The notes below the pieces were generated by a model. The model was given only the letters and a program-made list of their open reading frames with translations, was not told where the DNA came from and searched no databases. The translations under genes were made by a program, and so were the position numbers. A stretch of DNA of 64,000 nt from Escallonia rubra (Eukaryota; Streptophyta; Magnoliopsida; Escalloniales; Escalloniaceae), in assembly GCA_033065855.1 (NCBI GenBank), contig JAVXUO010003069.1, positions 1 through 64,000 of the forward strand, written 5' to 3'. Shown here one piece after another: positions 10,236-22,400 of this stretch; position 1 is the first letter of the stretch; each line of letters begins with the position of its first letter.

Positions 10236-10526
10236 TGTCACGACCCCAACCCACAGCTGGGCCCGTGAGCTAGGTCTGTGACTGGTCATAGACCCACTGG
10301 ACTCCAACCAAGGGCTCTGCTAAGCCTTACACACTAAAACTAATATGAACAGCAGCGGAAATTAAACCTTTACAACTTTAAATAAAAATCTACTATTTGA
10401 ATGTCAATTACAATACTTCTCACAAGAACACATATACTAGAACTCAACTCGTCTAAAAGCAATGTTCGGTGCTCCGCCCTAAAGTTCTGATTCCCATATT
10501 CATCGCCATCACCTTACCTTCAAGAT
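10236..10526 (+). mobile_element. LTR-like fragment beginning TGTCACGACCC
   Basis: A second LTR-type start, TGTCACGACCCCAACCCAC, interrupts the repeat that ends at 10,235 and is itself cut by the copia element at 10,527. It has no coding content. The DNA right of the copia element (17,377-18,245) has the look of the same class of LTR and may be its continuation (inference). Confidence 0.4.
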
Positions 10527-11761
10527 TGAAATTAAAACAAAAAAGATAACCCTAGAGAGGGGGTGAATAGGGTTTTAAGACTACTTTAAAAGTTAACAAG
10601 TAAATGATACAAACTTAGAGAGGATATGAATGACACTTGAAAAAGCAACAAACAACAAACCCCAATCTCAATAACTTAAGTAATCAAACTAACCAATCTC
10701 AACACAAATGTAAAACAATAATGTAAAGAGAGAAGGGTTTAGAGATACTTGACAAGGAGATTTAAATGGTTCGGCTTGATATACCCTCAAGCCTACGTCC
10801 ACCCCTTCAAGGAAGTCCCTTGAAAGGCCCTAGAATCCACTAGTATGATCTTCCTTACGGGTCAAGATCGAACCTCTTACAATCCATTGATGCTATGCCC
10901 ACATCAAGAACAAGCTTTGACAATCCCAAAGCTCCAAAACTTGACAACCCCGAGCTTTGATACAAGAAACTTTAGATGAAGAAATGTGTACAAGATTTCA
11001 CTCTCAAGAAGTAGATTAATACAAGTTTAAGCACGAGAACAAGAGAGATGAGTGTATGATGACTTATGAAAGTGTATATCTCTCAAATGTAAGCTCACAA
11101 TAAATGCTCTCTTGAAATGGATGAGAAATCAATGAAAAACAAGAGAGATTGAACAATTGCTTTGATCTTTGAGTATATGAAAGATAAGAAAGCTTTGAAT
11201 GCAATTGATGAATCAAAACTATGCCCAAGATGAGTATTTATAAAGTTGGGAATTAATATGACCATTTGGAGTTAGGTGGAGCATTAAATGCGCCAAACGG
11301 TAAATACAGTCGACTGTAATGTGCCATTGCAGTCGACTTCATTCCAATGCAGTCGACTGTAATACCTCACTGCCTAACTTGCAGTCGACTGCATTCCAAT
11401 GCAGTCGACTGCATTCCAGAAAATGCAGTTTCCTTGTTTTCAAAGAATAAAAAAAATTTATGCATGCAAGGGAAACCTATGGGCAAGTTCTAGGTATACA
11501 GTCATCGTAACAATCATCTCTCTATATCTAGTTTACAAAGAAGGAAATAAAAACATTGAAAAATTCAATCGACAAATTCTTTCTTTGATGCGTTTCGTTG
11601 AGAGTCTTTGACCGTGTTGCTTGTTTAATAGTCCGTTTGCATGAGTATAAGATTGTTCCTATTGCTTCATCAACTCAATGCGTGTTAGACAACATAAACA
11701 TCAATGTTGGTTATCATCAAAACCAAATATAATCCTAGGTTAAATAACCGTAGGGTTAACA
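10527..11761 (-). repeat. Copia LTR (1.2 kb)
   Basis: On the minus strand it begins TGTTAACCCTACGGTTATT at 11,761. At 10,527 it has the TG/CA boundary seen beside the primer-binding site at 17,327; both ends then share AAAAAGATAACCCTAGAG and GGGGGTGAATAGGGTTTTA. It contains a cluster of palindromes at 11,307-11,411. Confidence 0.8.
11307..11411. repeat. Cluster of five CAGTCGACTG palindromes in the copia LTR
   Basis: CAGTCGACTG or a one-base variant at 11,307, 11,330, 11,350, 11,382 and 11,402. Several extend to the palindrome GCAGTCGACTGC and are separated by ATTCCAAT-like spacers. They may be a protein-binding or RNA-structure array in the LTR; function is not known from the sequence. Confidence 0.9.
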
Positions 11762-12351
11762 ATATTTTCCTTTTTGACGATGGCAAACATTGATTCAAAT
11801 AATATGAGATATATAAGATAATAAACGCAAAGAAGCATGACAATCTCAATTATAAACCATAGGGGATTTAAAAGAAGAATCATGACGATAAGCTTCCCCT
11901 TTCTTAAGCAATATAGGCTCCCCCTATCTCAAAATAATATATGCTCATATCAAATCCACACAAGTATGAATCAACAATATTTTCTCCCCCTTTTGACATC
12001 ATTGAAAAAGATCAAGGGTGTGTGTGAAAGTGATCAACTTATGTATCCATCCATGGATAATCAATATAGCCAACAAGGGCATTCAAACAAGAAAACATAA
12101 GTACTTGAATACCCATCAAAAGGTGTACCAAACACATTTTACAAAAATAGCACATAAAAAAGAAGTGTAAAGAATTTAGAAATATAAGTGTGTGCAAATC
12201 AATAAAGACAAATGAGATTAAATGAATATCAACAAAATCAATAATTTTGGAAAGAGAAAAATCAACCAAAGCATGCTATAAGCATATGAAATAATGCTCA
12301 AGCATGTGAAGTGCAACTTGCATGATTATGCACAAGAGATATAACTTTTAG
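11762..12351 (-). other. Copia 3' untranslated region with purine tracts
   Basis: Lies between the RNase H end and the LTR. On the minus strand it has purine tracts such as AAAAGGGGGAGAA (11,982-11,994) and others near 11,900-11,930, plus AAAAAGGAAAA next to the LTR start. These are candidate polypurine plus-strand primers. No gene is seen. Confidence 0.6.
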
Positions 12352-14550
12352 TTACATAGGTGAAGACATGCCAAGTTCTCTTTTAAGAGCGGTAAACCTC
12401 TTTGAATCTAAAGGTTTAGTGAAGATATCCGCTAATTGGTGATTTGTGTCCACGAAATCTAGAACAATATCACCTTTTTGCACATGATCACGGATAAAAT
12501 GGTGTTTGATTTCTATGTGCTTAGTGCGTGAATGTTGGATGGAATTTTTGCTCAAGTCAATTGCACTAGTGTTATCGCATAAGATAGGTATGTGATCATA
12601 CTTGAGTCCAAAATCCAAAAGGGTTTGTTTCATCCAAAGAATTTGTGCACAACAAGTACCAACCGCCATATATTCAGCTTCGATGGTAGAGAGTGCAACT
12701 GAGTTTTGCTTTTTGAAACTCCAAGAAACAAGAGAGTGACCTAGGAATTGGCAACCTCCACTGGTACTTTTCCGCTCGGTTTTACAACTGGCATAGTCGG
12801 CGTCGGAGTAACCAATTAGGTAAAAAAAAGATGTGTTTCTAGGAAACCATAACCCTAAATCGTGAGTGCCCTTAAGATATCTAAGGATTCTCTTGACGGC
12901 AACCAAATGAGATTCCTTAGGACAAGCTTGAAATCTAGCACATAAACAAACACTAAACATTATATCGGGTCTACTTGCGGTAAGGTAAAGGAGTGATCCG
13001 ATCTTACCTCGATAGCGCTTAATATCAACACCCTTACCCTTTTCATCTTTATCAAGCTTTAATGAAGAGCTCATTGGAGTGTCAAAAGCATTTGATGCTT
13101 CCATGTCAAATCTTTTAAGTAGCTCTTTGGTGTACTTGGCTTGGTTGATAAAGATTTCATCCTTGCTTTGTTTGATTTGCAATCCAAGGAAGAAGGTGAG
13201 TTCTCCCATCATGCTAATTTCAAACTCCTTACTCATACAAGAAGCAAACTCTTCGCACAAGGATTCATTAGTAGCATCAAATATAATATCATCAACATAA
13301 ATTTGTACCAACAATAAGTCCTTGCCCTTAGATTTTATAAAAAGAGTGGTGTCAAGTTTTCCTCTTGAAAAACCATTTGCTAAAAGAAAACTACTTAGCC
13401 TTTCATACTAAGCTCTAGGAGCTTGTTTTAAACCATAAAGAGCTTTGCTAAGCTTGAAAACATGGTTTGGAAATTTTTCATGTTCAAAGCCAAGAGGTTG
13501 AGCCACATAAACCTCTTCTGAAATAAAACCATTTAGAAAAGCACTATTGACATCCATTTGAAAGAGTTTAAAATCTCTATAGCAAGCAAAAGCTAATAGC
13601 ATTCTAATAGATTCAAGTCTAGCTACCGGTGCATAGGTCTCATCAAAATCAATTCCTTTCTCTTGGTTATAACCTTGGGCCACTAATCTAGCCTTATTTC
13701 TAACCACGACTCCGGATTCATCAAGTTTGTTTCTAAAAATCCATTTTGTGCCTATAATCATAAAGTTTTGAGGTTTAGGCACAAGGGTCCAAACTTGATT
13801 TCTTTCAAATTGAACTAGCTCTTCTTGCATAGCAAGCATCCAAGATTCATGATGTAGAGCTTCAGAGAAGTTCTTCGGTTCAATTTGGGAAAGAAACGCT
13901 AAATTAACATGTTGTTGAAGAGAGCGTCGAGTTCTTACCCCACTCGAAGGATTACCTAAGATTTGATCGCTTGGATGATCCTTTTTGTAAGTCCAATCTT
14001 TTGGTAATGCTTGAGAGTTATCCGAGTTTGAAACATCATTGCTTGCTTCCTTGTCTTCCTCTTGAGAGCTTGATTGTTGCTCTTCTTGAACAATTTCTTT
14101 GGGGTTGTCTTGTAGTGTTTCACTTATATCCAAAGTTCTCATGTCATTGTCCACATCATCTACATTAGCAATGTTAGTCTTCCGAAGAAAAGGATTAGTC
14201 TCATCAAAAGTAACATTAATGGATTCTTCAACAACCAAAGTACTTTTATTATAGACTCTATATGTCATACTATTATTAGAATAACCAAGAAAAATACCCT
14301 CAAAGGTTTTTGAATCAAATTTGCTAAGGTGATCCTTAGTACTTAAAATAAAGCATTTGCAACCAAAGACTCTAAAAAAGCTCACCTTAGGTTTCTTATC
14401 ATTAAAAAGCTCATAGGGATTTTTTAACAAAAATTTTCGCAAGATAACTCTATTGAGAACAAAACAAGCACAATTGACCGCCTCCGCCCAAAAGTACTTA
14501 GGTAAACCATATTCGTTAAGCATTGTTCTTGCCGCTTCTTGCAAAGACAT
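12352..14550 (-). pseudogene. Copia integrase C-terminal part, reverse transcriptase and RNase H, broken
   Basis: The block from 14,550 to 13,408 holds the integrase end (EAARTMLNEYGLPKYFWAEA) and the first part of the reverse transcriptase (NQVWTLVPKPQNFMIIGTKW, then KARLVAQGYNQEKGIDFDET). The block from 13,314 to 12,352 has the catalytic YVDDIIF, then the RNase H region with SDADYASC, STIEAEYMAV and the closing LADIFTKPLD. These are the polymerase parts of a Ty1/copia polyprotein. Fossil, broken. Confidence 0.92.
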
Positions 14551-15430
14551 ATTCTTTCTTTCGGCAACACCATTTTGTTGAGGAGTTCAAGGAGCCGAAA
14601 AATTATGTGAAATCCCAAAGTCATCACACAAGGCTCCTATTTTTGAATTTTCAAATTCTCTACCATGATCACTTCGAATGTTGGTTATCAAATATCCTTT
14701 TTATTTTGAACACGTTTTGCAAATGAAGTGAACACAATAAGAGATTCATCTTTGGTAGCCAAAAATAAAGTCCAAGTATAGCGATAATAGTCATCAACAA
14801 TAACAAAACAATATGATTTACCACCAAGACTAGTAGTTGGGATTGGTCCAAACAAATCCATGTGAAGTAATTGCAGGGGTCTAGAAGTAGATACCATTTT
14901 CTTCGGTTTGTGAGAGACTTTATTTTGCTTACCCATTTGACAAGCATCACATATTTTATCTTTCTCAAACTTGATTTTCGGGAGACCCCTCACAAGTTCT
15001 TTGCTTGAAATATCCTCAAATGCTCCATGTGCATGTGACCAAGTCTTCGATGCCAAAGCCAAGATGTTTCACTAATAGCACTAAGACACTTGACATCTTG
15101 GTTAGCTAAATCATTTAATTGAATGGAGTAAACATTATTATCTCTACTACCTACCAAAATAGTTTCATTGTTCTTTAAGGATAGTATAGTGCAATGAGAA
15201 GCCTCAAAGATAACTTTAAAACCTTTATCACTAAATTGACTAATACTTAGCAAATTATGCTTCAATCCTTCAACATATAACACATTCTCAATTGAATGTG
15301 GTTGCTTACCAATAGTTCCTTTACCTTTGATTTTTTCTTGAGAATTGTCACCAAAAGTCACATTTCCTCCTTCTTTAAGATCAATCGAGGTGAAAAGAGA
15401 CATGTTGCCGGTCATATGTCTTGAGCATCC
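14551..15430 (-). pseudogene. Copia protease end and integrase N-terminal part, broken
   Basis: The protease active-site block ILDSGCSRHMTG lies near 15,410-15,445. Next come the pre-integrase block WLWHRRLGHMHMEHL, the zinc-binding partner CDACQMGKQNK, and the start of the integrase core LLHMDLFGPIPTTSLGGKSY. These parts cut the polyprotein and insert the DNA copy. Fossil, broken. Confidence 0.9.
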
Positions 15431-15530
15431 ACTATCAAGAATTCACTTCTTGCTACTAGATTTTGTTTTGAGACATACCTATAAACACAAATCAAGTAGT
15501 TACTTTTGGTACCCAAATTTTCTTGGATCC

Positions 15531-17180
15531 TTAGGTGTTAGTCTTGCATTTGTATTCTTGACATTTCACAATCCACATTTTCCTTCTACATCTTACATAA
15601 ACAATTCTACAAGGACAATAATTAGTCGTATGCCCTTTCTTGTTGCACCAACAACAATGTGTAAATGGTGTGCAATAGTTCTTTGATTGTTTTGAATGAA
15701 TGTTCAACCTAGCTTGTTGTTGAAGGATTTTAGGAGGCAAGGCCAAGGGATCTAATCCAAGACCACCTTTGTTTAGGCCAATTCTTTGGCGTCCAAGCAT
15801 GACATCCAAATTGTTTTGACCATCAACAAATTTTTCAAGACATTTTTTCAAATCACAAATATCAACTTTTAAATCTTCATTTTGTTTTTCTAAAGCCAAT
15901 GTTTTGGAAGAGATTTGCTTTGAGCTAGGAGTGTTAACAAATAATTCAACCAAATCGTTATTCACATATTTCACATATAAATGGTTAGAAATGCATTCAT
16001 TCTTGACATGCAACTTATTATTTTCCATTTTTAACTTCTCAATTTGCTTATTAGCTTCAAGGAATTTCTTTGACAAAATAATATTTTTCTTGAAAATTTT
16101 CTTGGATTCCTCATATAAGCTATCATAAGCATCTTCAAAACTTTCATTATCACTATCACTACCGAAAGAAGAGCTTACCTCATCATTTGCCATGAAGCAT
16201 ACATTTGCTTGATCATTCTTCTCATTGTCTTCATCACTTGAATCAAAGTCACTCCATGTTAGAGTATGTTCGGCATTCATTGCTCTTTCCTTCTCCTTGT
16301 TCTTTTTCTTAGAGAATTGTCTTCTTTTAGCTCTTTCCCATACATCTCTTCTTTCTTTCTTCTCCTTTTTGTAGATAGGATAATCCATCTTCATGTGTCC
16401 CGACTTGTGGCATTTGTAGCAAAGCTTCTCTTCGTTGCTAGCATTTTGTTACCTTCTCCCATCATTCCTTCTAAATCTTAAGAACTTCTTGAAGTTCTTT
16501 GCAACCATTGCAATATCTTCTTCATCATATTCTTCGTCATCATCACTTGACTCAAGGTTTAAAGATGAAGCTTTAAGAGCAATTGATGTAGGCTTCTTCT
16601 TGACGTCATCTTGATCGAAAAATTTAAGTTGCATTTCGTACGTCATAAGTGAGCACATCAATTCATCAAGAGGAAAGATATTAAGATTCTTCGATTCTTG
16701 GATGGCGGTGATCTTTGCATCCCAAGCTCTTGGTAAGGACCTAATCATTTTTCTTACGAGATCACCATTAGTGAATTCCTTGCCCAATTGCTTCAAAGGG
16801 TTCACAATGTTAGTAAAACGAGTATTCATATCCGTAACGGATTCATTTGGAAGCATACGGAATAACTCATAATCTCTAAACAATAAGTTCATCTTGGAAT
16901 CTCTAAGAAGAGAAGTCCCTTCATGAGTGACTTGAAGAGTATCCCAAATACTCTTAGCGGAATTACACATAATGACTTTATTGAGTTCATTAGTGTCTAA
17001 AGCACAAACAAGACAATTTTTCGCTCTAGCATTCATACAAATCATCTTCTTATCATGATCACTATACTCCGATTTGGATTTAGGCTCTTCAACCTTATCA
17101 ACCACCTTTATCGGAACGAATGGGCAATTCTCAACAATATCCCACATCTCATAGTCTTGAGACTCTAAGTAGATTTTCAT
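15531..17180 (-). pseudogene. Copia gag (UBN2 type) with CCHC knuckle
   Basis: The nucleocapsid part of the element. The N-terminal block (17,180-16,449) starts MKIYLESQDYEMWDIVENCP and has the UBN2-type helices with SIWDTLQVTHEGT. The C-terminal block (16,394-15,531) is lysine-rich, then acidic and coiled, and ends in a zinc knuckle CCWCNKKGHTTNYC (CX2CX4HX4C). Fossil, broken. Confidence 0.9.
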
Positions 17181-17310
17181 CTTAACTTTTCACACACTAT
17201 AATTGGTCCCATTAAACAATGGAGGCCTAGTGGTAGAACTACCCTCCATACCCCCAACGTAAGCCATGATCGATTAACTCTCTTGGCGTTACCCAAAATA
17301 ATAAGAGTCG

Positions 17311-17327
17311 AGGCTCTGATACCACTT
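17311..17327 (-). other. Copia primer-binding site (initiator-Met tRNA type)
   Basis: The minus strand reads TGGTATCAGAGCCT, the standard complement of the initiator-Met tRNA 3' end used by copia elements. It lies next to the LTR terminus at 17,327 and upstream of gag, which fixes the element's orientation. Confidence 0.92.
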
Positions 17328-17376
17328 GAAACCAAAAAGATAACCCTAGAGGGGGTGAATAGGGTTTTAACCCTAA

Positions 17377-18245
17377 ACTGCTAATTAAATTGAGCGTTAA
17401 TGTTCATGATCCAAATATATATCAAACGGCACCGGAATGCCACGAAATTTTAGACACTTAAGCCTCTCGGTATCTTTAGGTCACTGAAAATTATAGGCTA
17501 AAAATAATATTTTTTACTATGTTAAATAATTCAAAAACTTGTTTGAAAAATAAAATTGTTCGAGACATTTCCATTGCCCAGAAAATTTCCAGAAAATTTC
17601 ACGTCAAAGGTTTCGTAAAAATAAAGGGGATTTTAGTTTGGTACTTTGTCTAAATCAGTTTCTAAATGGCTTTTAAAATTCAAAGTAGGGGCTACCCGCT
17701 AAAAATTTACTCTACATCATCTTCTTCCTCAAGAAACTCTAACCCTGACCCTAATTGGTACTATATCTTTTCTTCCTCATCAGATATAGCCACCACTCGT
17801 TCATGGAACACACAAAAATACCAAACCCATGCACGATGTCACACTTAAAACACCAACAAGGCTGAATTCGAGAGAAAAGGGTAAGGATTATACCTAAAAG
17901 AAAATCTGTCCGAGTAGAAAACTGATATTTTTGGCCTGAATACAATCTTAAACGAACTCAACTCCTTCTATAAAAGTGTAGATATCGAAAATATACATGA
18001 TTTAGGCTTTTGAATGACCTAAATCGGATATCAAATGAGAACGTTAGGGCTAGTCGAAAACCTAGACAGGAAATCTGTCCGTTTTTGCGAAAACATTGTT
18101 TTGGACCTGAAGATGATCTAAAATGGATTCAACTTCTTCTACAAAGTTTTAGATCTTGAAAAGCTACATGATTAGGCTTTTGAAGCGTCTAAATCAGGTA
18201 TCTTATCAGCAGATTATGGCTATTAAAAAATCTGGGTGTATGCAC
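17377..18245. repeat. LTR-like DNA with a diverged 169-bp tandem repeat
   Basis: No gene. From about 17,902 a unit beginning AAATCTGTCC recurs at 18,071 (spacing 169 bp), and a third start is seen at 18,228. The units share an AACTCCTTCTATAAAAG / AACTTCTTCTACAAAG stretch, a TACATGAT(T)TAGGCTTTTGAA block and other motifs. The style matches LTRs of the TGTNACGACCC class. Confidence 0.55.
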
Positions 18246-19434
18246 TGTTGTGGATGAAATCCGGAACTTGATTCGTGAATAGACATGTGCAACAAAGAGA
18301 CAACACCGGTGACTCACTGGAGAGATTTCCGGCGGGAAATCTCCGATGCTTAAGTTAGAGTAAACTCAAGATGGATTTAATCTGCCTGTAATTGTAAATC
18401 ACTTACCATTCTTCATTCCCGCATTTTCCTTTTATAGGGTCTCCCATTAGTGGTTAGTTAATTCCTTCCTAATTGGGGAGTTATCAGATTAATGGGAGGT
18501 TACCTATGTTAATGAATAATTACTCCTCTTGAATTGGTGGTTACCACCATAATGGATCGTGGAAACAATGGGGAAGATGAATAGCCTCAACTTCTCATTT
18601 GTTCATGACAGGTTCTGATGTTATCAGATGATGACATGTGTTACCATCTTATGGGTAATACTTTTTACCCATATCATTTGCCCCCCATATCATTTTCTTT
18701 TTCGAAGAAGAATGTGGAATTATAGTATAGATATCGGATTGCTTCGGTTTTGGAATCGTGGTTCTTCATGGCCGAGTAAAGACCTCATGAGGCTCGTCTA
18801 CTAGAATAAATAGAGTAGAGGCTCTTCAAGGGATTGCCTCCTCGGCTTGGCCGAGTAGAGGCCTACAAGGGGCTCGTCTACTCGGCTAGGCCGAGTAGAG
18901 GCCTTTCAAGGGTTCGTCTCCTCGGGCTGGCCGAGTAGAGGCCTACAAGGGGCTCGTCTACTCGGCTTAGCGGAGTATGGGAATGAGCTGTTTGTCTATT
19001 CGGCTTGGCCGAGTAGAGGCATGCGATGTGCTCGTATACTCGGCCTAGCCAAGTAGAGGCATGATGAGTTGCTCATCTACTCGGCCTGGCCGAGCAGATG
19101 CATGAGGAGTAGCTCGTCTATTCGGCTTAACCGAGTATAGGCATGATGAGTAGCTCGTCTACTCGGCCTGGCCGAGCAGAGGGATGAGGAGTAGCTCGTC
19201 TACTTGGTTTAGCCGAGTAGAGGCATGATGAGTTACTCGTCTACTCGGCCTGGCGGAGTAGAGATGTGTCAACGTGCTCGTCTACTAGGCCTGGATGAGT
19301 AGAGGCGTGCCAACGTGCTCGTCTACTCGGCCTGGCCGAGTAGAGGCGTGCCAACGTGCTCGTCTACTCGGCCTGGCCGAGTAGAGGCGTGCCAACGTGC
19401 TCGTCTACTCGGCCTGGCCGAGTAGAGGCGTATC
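18246..19434 (-). repeat. Tat LTR A, expanded by a minisatellite
   Basis: The first about 415 bp match LTRs B and C (about 11 differences from C by eye). After that it has a short AT-rich stretch, then a long minisatellite up to the junction with the internal region. LTR B has about four units of the same array, so A is much longer. Confidence 0.85.
18767..19434. repeat. Hairpin-forming 41-bp minisatellite
   Basis: About 16 units containing CTCGTCTACTCGGCCTGG followed by CCGAGTAGAGG. The period is 41 bp at the right end and variable to the left. Each unit holds the 9-bp inverted arms CTACTCGGC and GCCGAGTAG around a CTG loop. Units become uniform towards 19,434 and more varied to the left, as in recent expansion at one end. 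Confidence 0.92.
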
Positions 19435-22400
19435 AAGACTCTGGTCTGTCGGTGAGCACAGTTATTGTGTGAGACTGAAAATACGGCCAAAGCTTTCTTG
19501 CGGCGGTTAGCAGGCCAAATGCCAACTTCTCCGCATTAGGATACCGTTGCTCGGCTCCCTGAAGAACCTTGCTCACATAGTAGACGGGGAGCTGCTGACC
19601 ATCTTGTTCTCGGACTAGGACCGCGCTGACCGCAGATTCAGCAACGGCCAAGTAGAGGAAAAGATCTTCTCCCATGACAGGTTTGGAGAGAAGTGGCGGC
19701 GATGCTAGGTATTCCTTCAATATATCAAATCAGGTTTGACACTCAGCCGTCCATTCAAAAAATTTTATATTCTTTAATGCCTTGAAGAATGGCAAGCAGC
19801 GTTCGGCAGATTTAGAGAGAAACCTGCTAAGGGCAGCAATTCGTCCTGTCAGGATCTGTATTTCCTTGACACGCCTTGGTGCGATCATTTCCTGGATGGC
19901 TTTAATTTTCTCAGGGTTAGCTTCAATTCTCCTTTTCTGAGACCATAAACCCGAGAAATTTGCCAGTTGAGACCCCAAAGGCACACTTAGTGGAATTAAG
20001 GCGCATACAAAATTCTCGAAGGAGATTAAAGCATTGCTGAAGGTCTACTATGTGCTCTTCAGCTCGAAGGCTTTTGACGAGCATGTCATCTACATAGACT
20101 TCCATGCTTCTCCCTACGAGGGGTTTGAAGATTTTGTCGACCAACCTTTTGTAAGTAGCACCCGCATTTTTTAATCCGAAGGGCATGACCTGATAGCAGA
20201 ACAGGCCTTGATCTGTGATGAAAGCTGTCTTGGCTATGTCGTCTTCGTGCATGCGAATTTGGTTGTAGCCGGAGAATGTATCCATGAAGCTGAGGAGTTG
20301 ATGACCTGACGTGGCATCAATCAGCGTGTCGATGCGCGTCAGCGGGTAACTATCTTTTGGGCAGGCTCTATTCAGATCGGTGTAGTCGATACAAATCCTC
20401 CACTTGCCCGTTCCGCCCTTTGGCTCCATGACGACGTTGGCTACCCAGTCGGGGTAGTCAATTTCTTGGATGAAGCCAGCATCTAGGAGTTTATCAACCT
20501 CCTTCTTGATTATCAGTTGTCACTCTGGTGCGAAGGGTCGCTTCTTCTGCTTAACGGGTTTGCACGCGGGATTGGCTGAAAGTTGATGTGTGATCACGGA
20601 TGAGTCTATACCTGGCATGTCTGCCGCACTCCACGTGAAGATGTCCATGTTGGATCGAAGAAAATAGATTAACCGTTCTCGAATTGTTGGCTCTAGCATA
20701 GAGCTAATCCTTACTTGTCGTTCAGTATCTCCTACGAGTGGTATAGATATAAGAGCTTCTACAGGCTCTGCGCGCCTTAATGCCTTCTCATCGCGCTAAT
20801 CATCGATCGACAGGGTCTTTTTAGCTCTGCAAGAGGCTACGTAGCACCTTCGAGCAAGGTTCTGATCGCCTTTTACGAAGCCAATCCCTACTGGGGTGGG
20901 AAATTTCATGACAAGGTGGTAGGTTGAAGCTACTGCTTGTAGCTTGTTAAGACCTGTGCGGCCCAAAATCCCGTTATACGACGACTTGACCTTGGCAATG
21001 AGGAAATCAAGTGTAGGTACTGCCTGTCGAGGTGCTTCCCCTACGATGATAGTGAGAGAAGCGATTCCTCTCACTGGAGCAGAGGCACCTGTAAAGCCAT
21101 ACAAAGGAGAAGATATTGGCTTTATCCTATCGTCAGAAATCCCCATCTAATTGAATGCATCTTCAAAGATAATATCGTTTGAACTTCCTGTGTCGACCAA
21201 GATGCGCTTAACTTGGAAAGCATCTATGCGCAGAGTGATGACTAGAGCATCATCGTGCGGTAGGCTTATTCCGTCGAGATCTACGTCGTTGAACTCCAAA
21301 AAGGTGGATGCTCTCGGCCGCTTGGCTGGTCCTTGCATTAAATTAACTTGCCGAGCGTAGGCCTTTCGGGAAGAGCTAGACAGTCCTCCAGCGCTCGGTC
21401 CTCCGGAAATGGTGTTTATTACTGGGGGATCCTTCCGCAGCGTCTCCTCTGTTCTCCGCTGATTTCTTATTCCATTTATTTGTCGATCATTGTTTTTGAT
21501 GAATTGTTTGAGATGCCCTTTGGCTATGAGATTTTCAATCTCTCGCTGAAGCACCTTGCATTCATCGGTTGTATGCCCGTGATCTTTATGGAAGTGACAA
21601 TATAGTTGGGAGCCTCTATTTTCGGCCGGTCCACTCATAGGTTTTGGCCATTTGAGGATGCTTTGGCTCTTGATCTAGTTTAGGATGTGCCCCCGAGAAG
21701 TATTGAGTGGGGTAAACGACTTGGGGAGCGCTGCTGTCGAGCGTTTGGCTTCGTTTGGATTCCCCCCTTTAGGACGATCTTGTCTTTTGTGCCCAGCGTG
21801 CGCTTCTTCGTGCTGCGAGGTTATTGAATCTTCTTCGGCCTGAAGATACTTTTCCACCCTGTTAAGGAGGTCCGACATGTTTTCTGGCAGACGCTTGTCT
21901 AGCGAGAAACGTAAGGGTGTGCTTGGTCTCACTCCTCTAGCCATTGCTGTAAACGTTACTCCTGGATCTAAGTGGTCAATGAGGAGTTTTTCAGAGTTGA
22001 AGCGAGCGTAGTAGGATTTCAAGGACTCCTTGGGTCCTTGAACGATACGAAAAAGGGCCGAAGAGTTTTTCCTTTGTATCCGACTTGTTAAGAAGTTGCT
22101 GCGGAAGGATTCTGCCAACTGGGCCCAACATGAGATAGAGCGGGATGCGAGATGTTGAAACCATACGTGCGCAGCTCCTTTCAGGGTTACCGGGAATGCT
22201 CGGCACATAATTTGATCAGGGACTAAGTGCAGGTTCATGCCATAAGTGAAACGAGCTAAGTGCTCCATTGGGTCTCCAGTGCCATCGTATGATTCACAAT
22301 GAGGCATCTTGAAGCTCTGCAGCGTAGGAAAGTGATCAACCTCTTCTGTGAATGGTCGTCCAACGATGACTGGGGCGCTGGTGCATTGTTCGGCACGATG

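Larger units (their letters stand above)
10527..17376 (-). mobile_element. Ty1/copia retrotransposon, broken
   Basis: A copia element read on the minus strand with the class order gag, protease, integrase, reverse transcriptase, RNase H. One long LTR is at the left (10,527-11,761). At the right only the LTR terminus beside the primer-binding site is recognisable (17,327-17,376). The primer site matches initiator-Met tRNA. Long LTRs and several GGGGGAG tracts before the left LTR suggest the SIRE/Tork side of the family (inference). The element is a fossil with several breaks in its coding region; about five to eight can be seen. Confidence 0.9.

Noticed and set aside
17311-17327. A tRNA-like match
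   Set aside because: It is only the short primer-binding site of the copia element; no cloverleaf is present.
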